DNA of 16,777 nucleotides from UBA5336 sp038745855 (GCA_038745855.1 JBCDLC010000050.1:1-16777), one strand, 5' to 3'; numbered from the stretch's first letter, positions 7,511-14,660 are shown. Made by a program: numbers and translations. The notes: generated by a model from the letters alone, not told the origin.

Positions 7511-8986
7511 TTATTCTCCCGGCGGCGTTGGCGCCGCGTGTTTCTGCCTGGGGCGAAGTGGAAACCGGGCGGGCATATCCGGATCGGCCCGGCCATCAGC
7601 ATAGTCATCAACCAGCCGGAAAGCGAGCCAGAGTCCGATGACACCGAAAGCGATACCGCCAATCCCTTGGCCGATCAGAACACCGGGCGCCCCGCCTACC
7701 ATGGCACCAGCCATGACGAACGGGCCCACGCCAATCGTGTTTCGCCCCCAATTCAGCCAAGCAGACCACACCGGGCGCTTGAGGTTGTTGAACGCCGCAT
7801 TGGAAATGAACAGGATCCCATTGAAGACGAACAGCGGTGCACCGAGGAGGGCGAACCAGAAAACGATCGCCTGTCCGTCCTCGTTGAGTTGGAATTGAGC
7901 CGAGATCGGGCCCTGCAGCAGCACCAGCACCGCCCAGATCAACACCACATAGCCGCCAGCAAAGATCGCTGCGCGGGTGAGCGTGCCCTTTACACGGTGG
8001 AACGCTTCGGCCCCGAAATTCTGTCCGATGATCGGCCCCACGGCCCCGGAAAGGGCAAAGATCACGCAAAAGCTCAGGGGGATCAATCGGCCGACCACCG
8101 CGTAGCCGGCGACTGCTTCATCACCGAAGGGAGCCACAGCGCGGGTGACGACCGAATTGCCGATCGGGGTTGCGATATTCGTGAGGATCGCTGGAAGGGC
8201 GAGGCCCAGGATCGGTTTGAGATCAGCCGGAAGCTGCGCCCGATCCAGTGGCGCGTAACCGCCATAGTGGCGGAGGATCGGCAGCCCGGCTGTCAGCGCC
8301 GTCGCAACACGCGCACAGACCGATGCGTAGGCCGCCCCTTCGAGACCGAGCCCCAGGGCGAAGATGAATATCGGATCGAGGACCGCGTTCACCGCCCCCG
8401 CCGAGAGCGTCACCACCATGGCCCTCCTGGCATCCCCATGCGCTCTCAAGAGGCCGGATGACATCAGACCGAATGTCGAGATCGGCATCGCCAGGACAAC
8501 GATGCGCAAATACCCCGTGGCATGGTCCAGTGTCTCACCATCGGCGCCAATCAGCCGGAGCATCGCCGGGGCTGCCAGCCAGAACACGCCTGACACGACC
8601 ACGCTGACCGCCAATCCAAAGGCGATCGCGCTCGTTGCGAGGCTTCGCGCGCCCTCCGCGTCACCCGCACCGATGAGCCGCGCAGACAGCGCGCTGACAG
8701 CGATTGTCAGGCCCAAGGTCACTGAAAACGTGATGAAAAGGATCGTCGAGGCAAATCCGACCGCTGCCGTCAGCGACGGGTCGCCCAGCATGGCGATGAA
8801 GAGAAGGTCGACGAAATCGACGAGGAAGATCGATACCAGACCCACGCTCGCCGAAATCGACATCACGGCGATGTGACCCATCAGGTCACCTTCGAGGAAT
8901 TTCGCTTTCGCCTGCGCCAAGAAAAAGAAGTCCTCTACTGGATTGGGGCCGTTTGCGTCCCAGCCTGCGGTCTCGCCCGCGTTCAT
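7511..8986 (-). CDS. MATE-family multidrug/cation efflux transporter
   Basis: 491 residues from the ATG at 8986; an in-frame GTG at 9040 would add 18 residues with no homology appeal. The protein starts with a short cytoplasmic tail and the helix KFLEGDLMGHIAVMSISAS, then about twelve hydrophobic segments in two similar halves, as in MATE (NorM/DinF-type) antiporters. Typical family features are LSARLIGAGD after helix 2-3 and VVGRLIPLSFCVIFALSGAVG in the second half. These pumps export organic cations or drugs using Na+ or H+; the substrate cannot be read from sequence. The palindrome GCAAG-A-CTTGC (8997-9007) just upstream of the start may be an operator. The thioredoxin-like lipoprotein follows 29 bases downstream. 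Confidence 0.92.
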   Translation of the reverse strand: MNAGETAGWDANGPNPVEDFFFLAQAKAKFLEGDLMGHIAVMSISASVGLVSIFLVDFVDLLFIAMLGDPSLTAAVGFASTILFITFSVTLGLTIAVSALSARLIGAGDAEGARSLATSAIAFGLAVSVVVSGVFWLAAPAMLRLIGADGETLDHATGYLRIVVLAMPISTFGLMSSGLLRAHGDARRAMVVTLSAGAVNAVLDPIFIFALGLGLEGAAYASVCARVATALTAGLPILRHYGGYAPLDRAQLPADLKPILGLALPAILTNIATPIGNSVVTRAVAPFGDEAVAGYAVVGRLIPLSFCVIFALSGAVGPIIGQNFGAEAFHRVKGTLTRAAIFAGGYVVLIWAVLVLLQGPISAQFQLNEDGQAIVFWFALLGAPLFVFNGILFISNAAFNNLKRPVWSAWLNWGRNTIGVGPFVMAGAMVGGAPGVLIGQGIGGIAFGVIGLWLAFRLVDDYADGRADPDMPARFPLRPRQKHAAPTPPGE

Positions 8987-9146
8987 GCTCGCCGTCGCAA
9001 GACTTGCACCGAACGTAGTGGGCCCGAACCCGGGCGCCACCTTCGCCGCTCTTATTCTGCCCGCCGCCCCGCGCCAAGTCTCACAAGGTCGTCACGTGCG
9101 AAGTGGACCGGCGACTGCTAGGCTGCAAGTGTTGGAGGGGTGTGCC

Positions 9147-9692
9147 GTGGCGTTGGACGGGATCGAGATTGCGGATTACGACCCCGACTGGCCCCGCCTG
9201 TTTCAAGCCGAATCCGAAGCGCTCGCACCGGTCCTGAATGCGCTGCCGCTTGTAGGCCTCGAGCATATCGGAAGCACTGCGGTTCCAGGGCTCGCTGCCA
9301 AACCTATCATTGATATCCTCGCGATCGTTGAGGATCTCGAGTATGCGCGCACGAACCTTCCAGAACCGATGGCCGGGATCGACTACGTCTTCTGGGCAGA
9401 TAATCCCACCCAGGACCGATTGTTCTTCGTGAAGGGCATGCCGCCCCATGGCGAGCGGCGCACCCACCATGTCCACGTTTGCCAGCCCGGGCCGTTGGTC
9501 GACCGGCATATTCTTTTTCGCGACTACCTGCGCGCGCATCCGACAGAAGCTGCGGCATATGCCGTTCTCAAGCGCAGGCTCGCAGCCGAGCACACTGCCG
9601 ACCGGGAAGGCTATACGGCTGCGAAAAATGCGTTCGTGGAACGGGTCGTGGCCCTTGCTGAGCGGTGGTGCACATTGCGGGCAAAACCCTGA
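9147..9692 (+). CDS. GrpB family protein (nucleotidyltransferase-like fold)
   Basis: 181 residues. The start is a GTG at 9147 with an excellent ribosome site, GGAGGGG (9134-9140), six bases before; the frame is open further upstream but that part has no family similarity. Diagnostic motifs are YDPDWP (11-16), EHIGSTAVPGL (39-49), KPIIDI (52-57), THHVHV (106-111) and the C-terminal helix REGYTAAKNAFVE (153-165). GrpB (UPF0157) proteins have a nucleotidyltransferase-like fold and are also found fused to dephospho-CoA kinase; their cellular role is not settled. It is a single gene, divergent from the MATE gene and ending at a strong terminator shared with the thiolase gene. Confidence 0.93.
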   Translation: MALDGIEIADYDPDWPRLFQAESEALAPVLNALPLVGLEHIGSTAVPGLAAKPIIDILAIVEDLEYARTNLPEPMAGIDYVFWADNPTQDRLFFVKGMPPHGERRTHHVHVCQPGPLVDRHILFRDYLRAHPTEAAAYAVLKRRLAAEHTADREGYTAAKNAFVERVVALAERWCTLRAKP

Positions 9693-9715
9693 ACGGATGG
9701 CGTTTGAAGACAAAG

Positions 9716-9745
9716 AAACCCCGGCGTCCAAAGACACCGGGGTTT
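9716..9745. terminator. Bidirectional terminator between GrpB-family gene and thiolase gene
   Basis: AAACCCCGG (9716-9724) pairs with CCGGGGTTT (9737-9745). After one mismatch, GTC (9726-9728) pairs with GAC (9733-9735) around a CAAA loop. The stem ends in A/T runs on both sides, giving T-rich tails in both directions. It stops the plus-strand gene ending at 9692 and the minus-strand gene ending at 9771. Confidence 0.9.
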
Positions 9746-9770
9746 GCCATTTTCAGTCTGCCAGCGCGCT

Positions 9771-10979
9771 TTAGCTGTAGATCTCGAACAGGCCGGCTGC
9801 GCCCATACCGCCCCCGATGCACATTGTGACGACGCCCCATTTCGCGCCCCGGCGTTTGCCTTCAAGCAGGAGGGAGCCCGTGCACCGGGCACCTGTCATT
9901 CCAAACGGGTGGCCGATGGAAATGGATCCGCCATTCACGTTGTACTTTTCCGGATCGATGCCCAGCTTGTCGCGGCTGTAGAGACACTGGCTCGCAAACG
10001 CCTCGTTGAGCTCCCACAGATCGATATCGTCGACCGTCAGCCCGTGGCGTTCAAGCAGGCGCGGCACCGCGAAGACCGGTCCGATCCCCATTTCATCGGG
10101 GTCGCACCCGGCGACATTGAAGCCTGCGAACCGGCCAAGGGGTTCGATGTTCCGCTTGGCGGCTTCCTGGGCTTCCATGACCACAACGGCGGCTGCACCG
10201 TCCGACAATTGAGACGCGTTGCCAGCGGTGATGTGCTTGCCTTCCTTGACCTGTTGCCCGCCCGAGAAAACGGGTTTCAGCCCAGCGAGGCTTTCCTTGG
10301 TCGTGCCGGGGCGATTGCATTCGTCGCGGTCGCAGACGACATCCTGGTAGGACTCCTCACCGGTCTCCCTGTTCACAAGGCGCATCCGGGTGGCCAACGG
10401 CACGATTTCCTCGGCCATCTTGCCGCTCTCCTGGAATGCAGCCGTCCGGCGCTGGCTTTCCGCCGAATACTCATCCTGGTAGTCCCGGGACACCCCATAG
10501 CGCTCGGCCACGATTTCTGCGGTTTCGATCATCGTCATCCAGATGGCGGGCCATTTCGCCATCAACTTTTCTTCGGTGTAGCGATGGGTGTTCATGTTCC
10601 CCGACTGGGAAACGAGGGAAAGGCTCTCGACACCGCCGCCAATCGCAATTGGCGCGCCCTCGCTCACGACGGTCTGTGACGCATTGGCGATGGCCTGCAG
10701 GCCCGAAGAGCAGAAGCGGTTGATGGTGGCGCCTGACGTGGTTGACGGGCAGCCGGCCCAAAGCGCAGCGTTTCGCGCGATGTTGTGGCCCGTCGCCCCT
10801 TCTGGCTGGGCACTGCCGAGGAACACGTCCTCCACGGCTTCGGGTTCGACACCGGCCCGATCGAGCGCGCCTTTGATGGCATGCCCGGCCATGGTGATCC
10901 CATGGGTGTCATTCAGTGACCCGCGGCCGGCCTTCGCCAGCCCTGTTCTCGCCGTGGACACGATTACCGCTTCGCGCAT
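9771..10979 (-). CDS. Thiolase (acetyl-CoA acyltransferase family)
   Basis: 402 residues starting MREAVIVSTARTG. The ATG at 10979 has GGGAGGAG six bases upstream, which decides it over an upstream in-frame start at 11015. Active-site residues are all present: nucleophile Cys90 in NRFCSSGL, the NEAF motif, His357 in GHPFGMTG, and Cys387 in CIGGGMG. The enzyme cleaves 3-ketoacyl-CoA to acyl-CoA and acetyl-CoA, or condenses two acetyl-CoA; sequence alone does not separate the degradative from the biosynthetic class. It lies downstream of bfr on the same strand, but 145 bases separate them and contain a palindrome, so it is probably a separate unit. The palindrome ACGTTAACGT at 11048-11057 may be its operator. 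Confidence 0.95.
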   Translation of the reverse strand: MREAVIVSTARTGLAKAGRGSLNDTHGITMAGHAIKGALDRAGVEPEAVEDVFLGSAQPEGATGHNIARNAALWAGCPSTTSGATINRFCSSGLQAIANASQTVVSEGAPIAIGGGVESLSLVSQSGNMNTHRYTEEKLMAKWPAIWMTMIETAEIVAERYGVSRDYQDEYSAESQRRTAAFQESGKMAEEIVPLATRMRLVNRETGEESYQDVVCDRDECNRPGTTKESLAGLKPVFSGGQQVKEGKHITAGNASQLSDGAAAVVVMEAQEAAKRNIEPLGRFAGFNVAGCDPDEMGIGPVFAVPRLLERHGLTVDDIDLWELNEAFASQCLYSRDKLGIDPEKYNVNGGSISIGHPFGMTGARCTGSLLLEGKRRGAKWGVVTMCIGGGMGAAGLFEIYS

Positions 10980-11047
10980 TGGAAACTCCTCCCGTTTCGT
11001 TTTTGACGCCGCCACCCTACAAGGCGGATGGGTGCCTTGCCAGGGTG

Positions 11048-11057
11048 ACGTTAACGT
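11048..11057. promoter_or_regulatory. Palindrome ACGTTAACGT upstream of the thiolase gene, candidate operator
   Basis: A perfect 10-base palindrome, extending to TTTACGTTAACGT on the minus strand, lies about 70 bases upstream of the thiolase start. From memory, MerR-type LiuR regulators of branched-chain and fatty-acid catabolism bind similar repeated ACGT motifs with T/A flanks. Assignment is inference; no regulator gene of that type is in the window. Confidence 0.4.
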
Positions 11058-11076
11058 AAAGGGGAGGAATTCCGTC

Positions 11077-11115
11077 CGAAAGGCAGCCCGCCGCTGTCGG
11101 GTCTTGCGCCTTTCG
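11077..11115 (-). terminator. Hairpin downstream of bfr (weak terminator)
   Basis: CGAAAGGC (11077-11084) pairs with GCCTTTCG (11108-11115), with an inner CCCG/CGGG stem (11087-11090, 11098-11101). It begins 10 bases after the bfr stop codon. No T tract follows on the minus strand, so it may be an mRNA-stabilising hairpin rather than a terminator. Confidence 0.4.
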
Positions 11116-11124
11116 CTTTATTGA

Positions 11125-11625
11125 CTAGGCGGACTTTGCGGCCGCCTGTGCCGCGTTGGGCGCGGATTGGAGAAGCGTGTAATTCTCTACGCCGATCCGT
11201 TCGATCAGCTCGAATTGCGTTTCGAGATAATCGAGATGTTCCTCCTCACTTGCAAGAATGCGGCAGAACAAGTCTCGGCTCACATAGTCGTTGACCTTTT
11301 CGCACTGCTTCATGGCCAAGCGGAGGAGGGGGATGGCATCATTTTCGAGTGCCAGGTCGCATTCGAGAATTTCCTTCACCGACTCGCCAATCCGCAACGC
11401 GCCCAAATCCTGAAGATTCGGCAGCCCGCCCAGGAACAGGATGCGCTGTATGAGCCAGTCGGCGTGCTCCATCTCCTCGATAGATTCCTTGTACTCATAA
11501 TCGCCGAGAATCGAGACGCCCCAATCGTGCAGGATCCGCGAGTGCAGAAAGTACTGGTTGATCGCCGTCAGCTCGTTGCGCAGCGCCTTGTTCAGAAATT
11601 CAATGACTTTCACGTCGCCCTTCAT
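11125..11625 (-). CDS. bfr: Bacterioferritin
   Basis: 166 residues starting MKGDVKVIEFLNKAL. All ferroxidase-centre residues stand at the standard bacterioferritin positions: Glu18, Glu51, His54, Glu94, Glu127 and His130, and the haem-ligand methionine Met52 is present. The protein should form the 24-subunit shell that oxidises Fe(II) and stores it as ferric mineral. The ATG at 11625 follows GGGAG nine bases upstream. It sits just downstream of bfd, 108 bases apart on the same strand, in the usual order for the pair, with its own probable promoter between them. The C-terminus ends in an Ala-rich tail. Confidence 0.97.
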   Translation of the reverse strand: MKGDVKVIEFLNKALRNELTAINQYFLHSRILHDWGVSILGDYEYKESIEEMEHADWLIQRILFLGGLPNLQDLGALRIGESVKEILECDLALENDAIPLLRLAMKQCEKVNDYVSRDLFCRILASEEEHLDYLETQFELIERIGVENYTLLQSAPNAAQAAAKSA

Positions 11626-11684
11626 AGGACCAACTCCCGTTTTCGTACGGGAGCAGAGCTAGTGTGCGCTCCTACGGCTTTCAA

Positions 11685-11721
11685 TAGAAATAATCATAAA
11701 AAACAACGTTGTATATGACTA
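11685..11721 (-). promoter_or_regulatory. bfr promoter with spacer palindrome
   Basis: On the minus strand, TAGTCA (11721-11716) and TATGAT (11698-11693) are spaced 17 bases apart, matching a sigma-70 promoter at four and five of six positions. The perfect palindrome ACAACGTTGT (11703-11712) sits in the spacer. The -10 also overlaps a degenerate Fur-like 7-1-7 sequence (11685-11699, nine of fourteen matches), too weak to claim on its own. Confidence 0.5.
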
Positions 11722-11733
11722 TGAAAGTCGTTT

Positions 11734-11940
11734 TCAGAACGATCCGGCGGGCACTAGCGCGGGTTCCAAACGCTCGGCTTTCTTCTCGCCTTCAATGATC
11801 TTGGCCAGCGTCGTCCGGCATTTGCCGCAGTTGAACGTGGTCCCGTTGTGAGCCTGTACGCTTTCGGGGCACGCGGCGCCGGCGCGCACGGCTTCCCGGA
11901 CGGCCGTTTCGTTGATGCGGCGGCAGATACAGATGATCAT
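11734..11940 (-). CDS. bfd: Bacterioferritin-associated ferredoxin
   Basis: 68 residues starting MIICICRRIN. The ATG at 11940 is chosen because it begins the conserved family N-terminus and follows a good promoter; the frame opens further upstream, but an earlier start would overlap the Fur box. The four [2Fe-2S] ligands are Cys4, Cys6, Cys38 and Cys41 (C-x-C then C-x2-C), the Bfd pattern. Bfd docks on bacterioferritin and passes electrons to its haem so that stored iron is released as Fe(II). Its position upstream of bfr on the same strand supports this. The C-terminal tail (EKKAERLEP...) is a little longer than the minimal domain. Low-iron induction is expected from the overlapping Fur box. 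Confidence 0.95.
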   Translation of the reverse strand: MIICICRRINETAVREAVRAGAACPESVQAHNGTTFNCGKCRTTLAKIIEGEKKAERLEPALVPAGSF

Positions 11941-11947
11941 CGCCGCA

Positions 11948-11976
11948 ATAGTCCTGACAGTGAGAATAATTGTCAA
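11948..11976 (-). promoter_or_regulatory. bfd promoter overlapped by a Fur box
   Basis: The minus strand has a perfect -35 TTGACA (11976-11971), a 17-base spacer and GACTAT (11953-11948) as -10. The 15-base sequence TGAGAATAATTGTCA (11961-11975, plus strand) matches the 7-1-7 Fur consensus TGATAATNATTATCA at 12 of 14 symmetric positions and covers the -35. Fur plus Fe(II) would block RNA polymerase here. Confidence 0.75.
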
Positions 11977-12024
11977 TCGTATTGTGCCGAGGTGCGGCGA
12001 TCGTGCGATAGGTTTTTCCTCATG

Positions 12025-12048
12025 AGCGCCACCGCTAAGAATGGCGCT
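12025..12048. other. Hairpin-forming inverted repeat upstream of the TadG-like gene
   Basis: AGCGCCA (12025-12031) and TGGCGCT (12042-12048) form a seven-pair stem with a ten-base loop in the gap between bfd and the TadG-like gene. No T tract follows. The A/T-rich stretch downstream (12063-12089) may hold the promoter for that gene, but I see no convincing -35/-10 pair. Confidence 0.35.
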
Positions 12049-12165
12049 GGGTTGTCAGCCCGTAATTTAATCAAAATCTGTATTTAATTCAGCGGTCTTT
12101 GGTATTCAGATCGTAACCTATTTTTGGCATTTCCCTTGGGCAACAAACAAAACCAGGGGATGGTG

Positions 12166-13536
12166 ATGCGTTTCTGGAACAATGCCAAAGGCAACATGGC
12201 CATGATCATGGCGCTGTCCATTGTGCCGATCCTCGGCGTGGTCGGATTTGGCCTTGATGCAACACGCCAGCATTCGGCTGCAAAAAGCCTGCAGTCTGCG
12301 GTCGATGCGGCGGTGCTCTCAGCAGCCCGGCTGACAATCGACGACACGCTCACGGATGCAGATCGCACGGCCGCGGCCTCCAGTTTCCTGCGCACCAACT
12401 TCAACATCGGTGACGCCACCCTCGAAACGCCGGTCGTAACCTTCCCCGAAGCAGGTGCAATCCACATCAGCGTCCAGGGGCAGATCCCGACAACGGCGTC
12501 TTCGCTGCTGGGCGTTCAGACCCTTCAAATCGCTGCGAGCTCCGGGGCGCGGTTTGCAGCGCCTTCAGTTGTCGAAGCTGTCCTTGTCCTGGATACAACG
12601 AACTCCATGAGCGGTACGCCCCTGGCGGATCTGAAAACAGCCGCAAACCAGTTCGTCTCAGATCTCCTCGATCCTGAGCGTCCCGACGTGAAAGTCGGGA
12701 TCGTCCCGTTCGCAGAGCACGTGAATGTGGGCCTCAGCAATCGTTCGGCCGACTGGATCGACGTGCCAGCCGACTACAGCACCACCGAAGAACACTGCTA
12801 CATGGACGGTTGCACCTGCACGGGTGAAGAGACCAATACGTGGACGGACCCTGAAACGGGCGCGACCCATTCATCCACAAGCTGCGCCAGCTGGGATTGC
12901 TCAAGCGCAACAGAGGTTTGTGAGGACCGGACGCGCACGTACGAGTGGTTCGGATGCGTAAAATCGCGGGCAGAGCCTTACAACAATCAGGACACGCGCT
13001 GGGACATCGATGCCGAAGGGTTCCTCACCCGGGGTCGCGACGACTGCCCGACCAGCGAAGTGCTCCCGATGACCAATTCACCGACGGCCCTGAACGCTGC
13101 AATCGATGGCCTCACCGCACAGGATATGACGTACATCCCCGCCGGCCTTGCCTGGGGGCTCAGGGTGGTCAGCCCGACGGAGCCGTTCATCGGATCCATG
13201 TCCGACGCCGATTTCGAGGCCGAGAATGGCCGGCGGCTCGTCGTCCTCATGTCCGATGGTGCGAACACGCGGTCTCTTGCGGCGGACGGGAAACACTCGG
13301 GTTCCGATGTTGCGGCGGCCAACGCGCAGACTTTGCTGGCCTGCGATGAGATCAAGGCGGCTGGTGTCGACCTCTTCGTCATTGCCTTCAACGTGACCGA
13401 TCCTTCGACCACGACAATGCTTCAGAACTGCGCAACCACGTTTACGCATTACTCGGCTGTGACCGATCTTGCGGGCCTCACAGAGGCCTTCCAGTCGGCT
13501 GCGGCGTCGGTCGGCGATGTGATGCTGTTCGACTAG
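12166..13536 (+). CDS. TadG-like pilus-associated protein with von Willebrand A domain
   Basis: 456 residues starting MRFWNNAKGN. This ATG is chosen over ATG 12160 and TTG 12124 because AGGGG (12155-12159) lies six bases before it. Residues 10-31 form a TadE/TadG-type hydrophobic N-terminus (GNMAMIMAL...GVVGFGLDATR), anchoring the protein with the rest outside the cytoplasm. A vWA domain follows from about 137: the metal-binding motif is DTTNS (143-147), a variant of D-x-S-x-S, and LMSDG (361-365) supplies the second acidic site. An insert at about 205-295 holds eight cysteines (211, 216, 218, 240, 245, 252, 264, 294), probably disulfide-bonded. Known TadG proteins belong to Flp/Tad pilus systems, but no other tad gene is present here. 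Confidence 0.85.
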   Translation: MRFWNNAKGNMAMIMALSIVPILGVVGFGLDATRQHSAAKSLQSAVDAAVLSAARLTIDDTLTDADRTAAASSFLRTNFNIGDATLETPVVTFPEAGAIHISVQGQIPTTASSLLGVQTLQIAASSGARFAAPSVVEAVLVLDTTNSMSGTPLADLKTAANQFVSDLLDPERPDVKVGIVPFAEHVNVGLSNRSADWIDVPADYSTTEEHCYMDGCTCTGEETNTWTDPETGATHSSTSCASWDCSSATEVCEDRTRTYEWFGCVKSRAEPYNNQDTRWDIDAEGFLTRGRDDCPTSEVLPMTNSPTALNAAIDGLTAQDMTYIPAGLAWGLRVVSPTEPFIGSMSDADFEAENGRRLVVLMSDGANTRSLAADGKHSGSDVAAANAQTLLACDEIKAAGVDLFVIAFNVTDPSTTTMLQNCATTFTHYSAVTDLAGLTEAFQSAAASVGDVMLFD

Positions 13537-13580
13537 GGTCCTCAATCTCTCACGGCCGGTTCCCCGGGTTCCTGACAGTC

Positions 13581-13608
13581 GGCCCCGGTTGCATGTGCAG
13601 CCGGGGCC
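13581..13608. terminator. Bidirectional terminator after the TadG-like gene
   Basis: GGCCCCGG (13581-13588) pairs with CCGGGGCC (13601-13608), continued inside by TGC/GCA around an ATGT loop. It lies 44 bases after the TadG-like stop codon and 20 bases from the end of the convergent hydrolase gene (13628). T-rich tracts are short, but the stem is very stable. Confidence 0.8.
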
Positions 13609-13627
13609 GTTCCTGTTTCCGGCCGGT

Positions 13628-14527
13628 TCATTGCCCGGCAAACGAAGCGAGGGCGGCCTTGGCGACCGCGTCCCCCCATTCCTGGACGAAGTGTCCGGCG
13701 TCCGCGATTTCCATCGGAGCGGGACACCCCTTGATGGCACCGTGCAATTGCCGCATCGCCGGCGGACCGAGCACGGGATCCTGCATCCCGATGGCCATGA
13801 AGCTTTGACCGGCCCAATCGTTTGACCACCAATTCAGCGCCCTCTTCGAAAGTTCGACCCCCTCCATTTCGGGCGTCACCATGACCAGTTCCGGAAACCG
13901 CCGGACGCCAGCCTTGAAGCGCTGGTCAGGGAAGGGCGCCCCATAGGCGGCCGCTTCCGCGCCGCTCAGGACCGGTGTGCCCCGTTGCATGAGGCCCGCA
14001 ACATCAAGGTCCGGCTGGGACCGGTTGAAGGCTTTCCACGCCTCGAAGCCCGGCCCCGGGGTTTCTCCGGTCGCAATCGCCGTATTCATGACGATCAAGC
14101 GCTGGAACCGGTCTTGCATGTCCTGCGGCACCGTGAGCCCCAGAAGACCGCCCCAGTCCTGGCAGACCAGCGTGATCCGTTTGAGGCCCAAGCGGTTGAT
14201 CAGCTCAACCAGCATCTGGCGGTGGAAGCTGTAGGTGTAGACCGCGTCGTCGACCGGCTTGTCGGACCGGCCAAAACCCAGCCAGTCCGGCGCGATCACC
14301 CGTCCGCCCGCTCCTGTGAAAACAGGGATCATCTTGCGGTAAAGATAAGACCAGGTCGGCTGCCCATGCAGGCAGAGAAACACGTGCTCGGCGTCCTTGG
14401 GGCCTTCGTCGATATAATGGACGCGAAGTCCGCCATAGCTTGGCAAATCCTCTACATAATGCGGCGCAAACGGAAAATCCGGCAGGTCTTCGAAGGCCGC
14501 GTCCGGTGTCCTCAACGCTTCAGTCAT
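13628..14527 (-). CDS. Haloalkane dehalogenase-type alpha/beta-hydrolase (HLD-I)
   Basis: 299 residues starting MTEALRTPDA. The ATG at 14527 follows GGGAGG (14542-14537), which decides it over an upstream in-frame start. An alpha/beta-hydrolase fold is shown by the HGQPTW loop (54-59), nucleophile Asp124 in VCQDWGG with Trp125 beside it, acid Asp250 in GMQDPVLG, and His279 in AGHFVQEWG. The sequence closely follows DhlA-type enzymes, which hydrolyse haloalkanes to alcohol plus halide, with no cofactor. The second cap-domain tryptophan of that class appears to be a glycine here (LMQRGTP); Trp164 in FEAWKAF may substitute. No signal peptide; cytoplasmic. It is divergent from an acyl-CoA dehydrogenase. 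The annotation as dehalogenase is likely by family, but activity is unproven. Confidence 0.88.
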   Translation of the reverse strand: MTEALRTPDAAFEDLPDFPFAPHYVEDLPSYGGLRVHYIDEGPKDAEHVFLCLHGQPTWSYLYRKMIPVFTGAGGRVIAPDWLGFGRSDKPVDDAVYTYSFHRQMLVELINRLGLKRITLVCQDWGGLLGLTVPQDMQDRFQRLIVMNTAIATGETPGPGFEAWKAFNRSQPDLDVAGLMQRGTPVLSGAEAAAYGAPFPDQRFKAGVRRFPELVMVTPEMEGVELSKRALNWWSNDWAGQSFMAIGMQDPVLGPPAMRQLHGAIKGCPAPMEIADAGHFVQEWGDAVAKAALASFAGQ

Positions 14528-14608
14528 GGCCGATATCCTCCCGTTCAATGGCATGCTGACCTTGGGCCACGGGCAAGCGGTTGCCAATAACCGACGGAAA
14601 CCTGACCC

Positions 14609-14660
14609 CTCGATCGGGGCGTTTGTGATGGGCGATAGGGGGACAGCGCGACCGATCGAG
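14609..14660. promoter_or_regulatory. Paired inverted sites CTCGATCGG ... CCGATCGAG between divergent genes
   Basis: CTCGATCGG (14609-14617) and CCGATCGAG (14652-14660) are exact reverse complements. Their palindromic CGATCG cores are centred 42 bases apart, about four helical turns, so both would face the same side of DNA. They sit in the 218-base gap between the hydrolase and acyl-CoA dehydrogenase genes. A shared regulator is inference. Confidence 0.4.

Noticed and set aside
7319..8461. A 380-codon open frame on the plus strand
   Set aside because: Antisense to the MATE and thioredoxin-like genes; the peptide is Arg/His/Asp-rich, typical of reverse-complement frames in GC-rich genes.
9744..10679. 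A 311-codon open frame on the plus strand
   Set aside because: Antisense to the thiolase, which has all active-site motifs; no domain in the plus peptide.
11167..11718. A 183-codon open frame on the plus strand
   Set aside because: Antisense to bfr, which has every ferroxidase residue.
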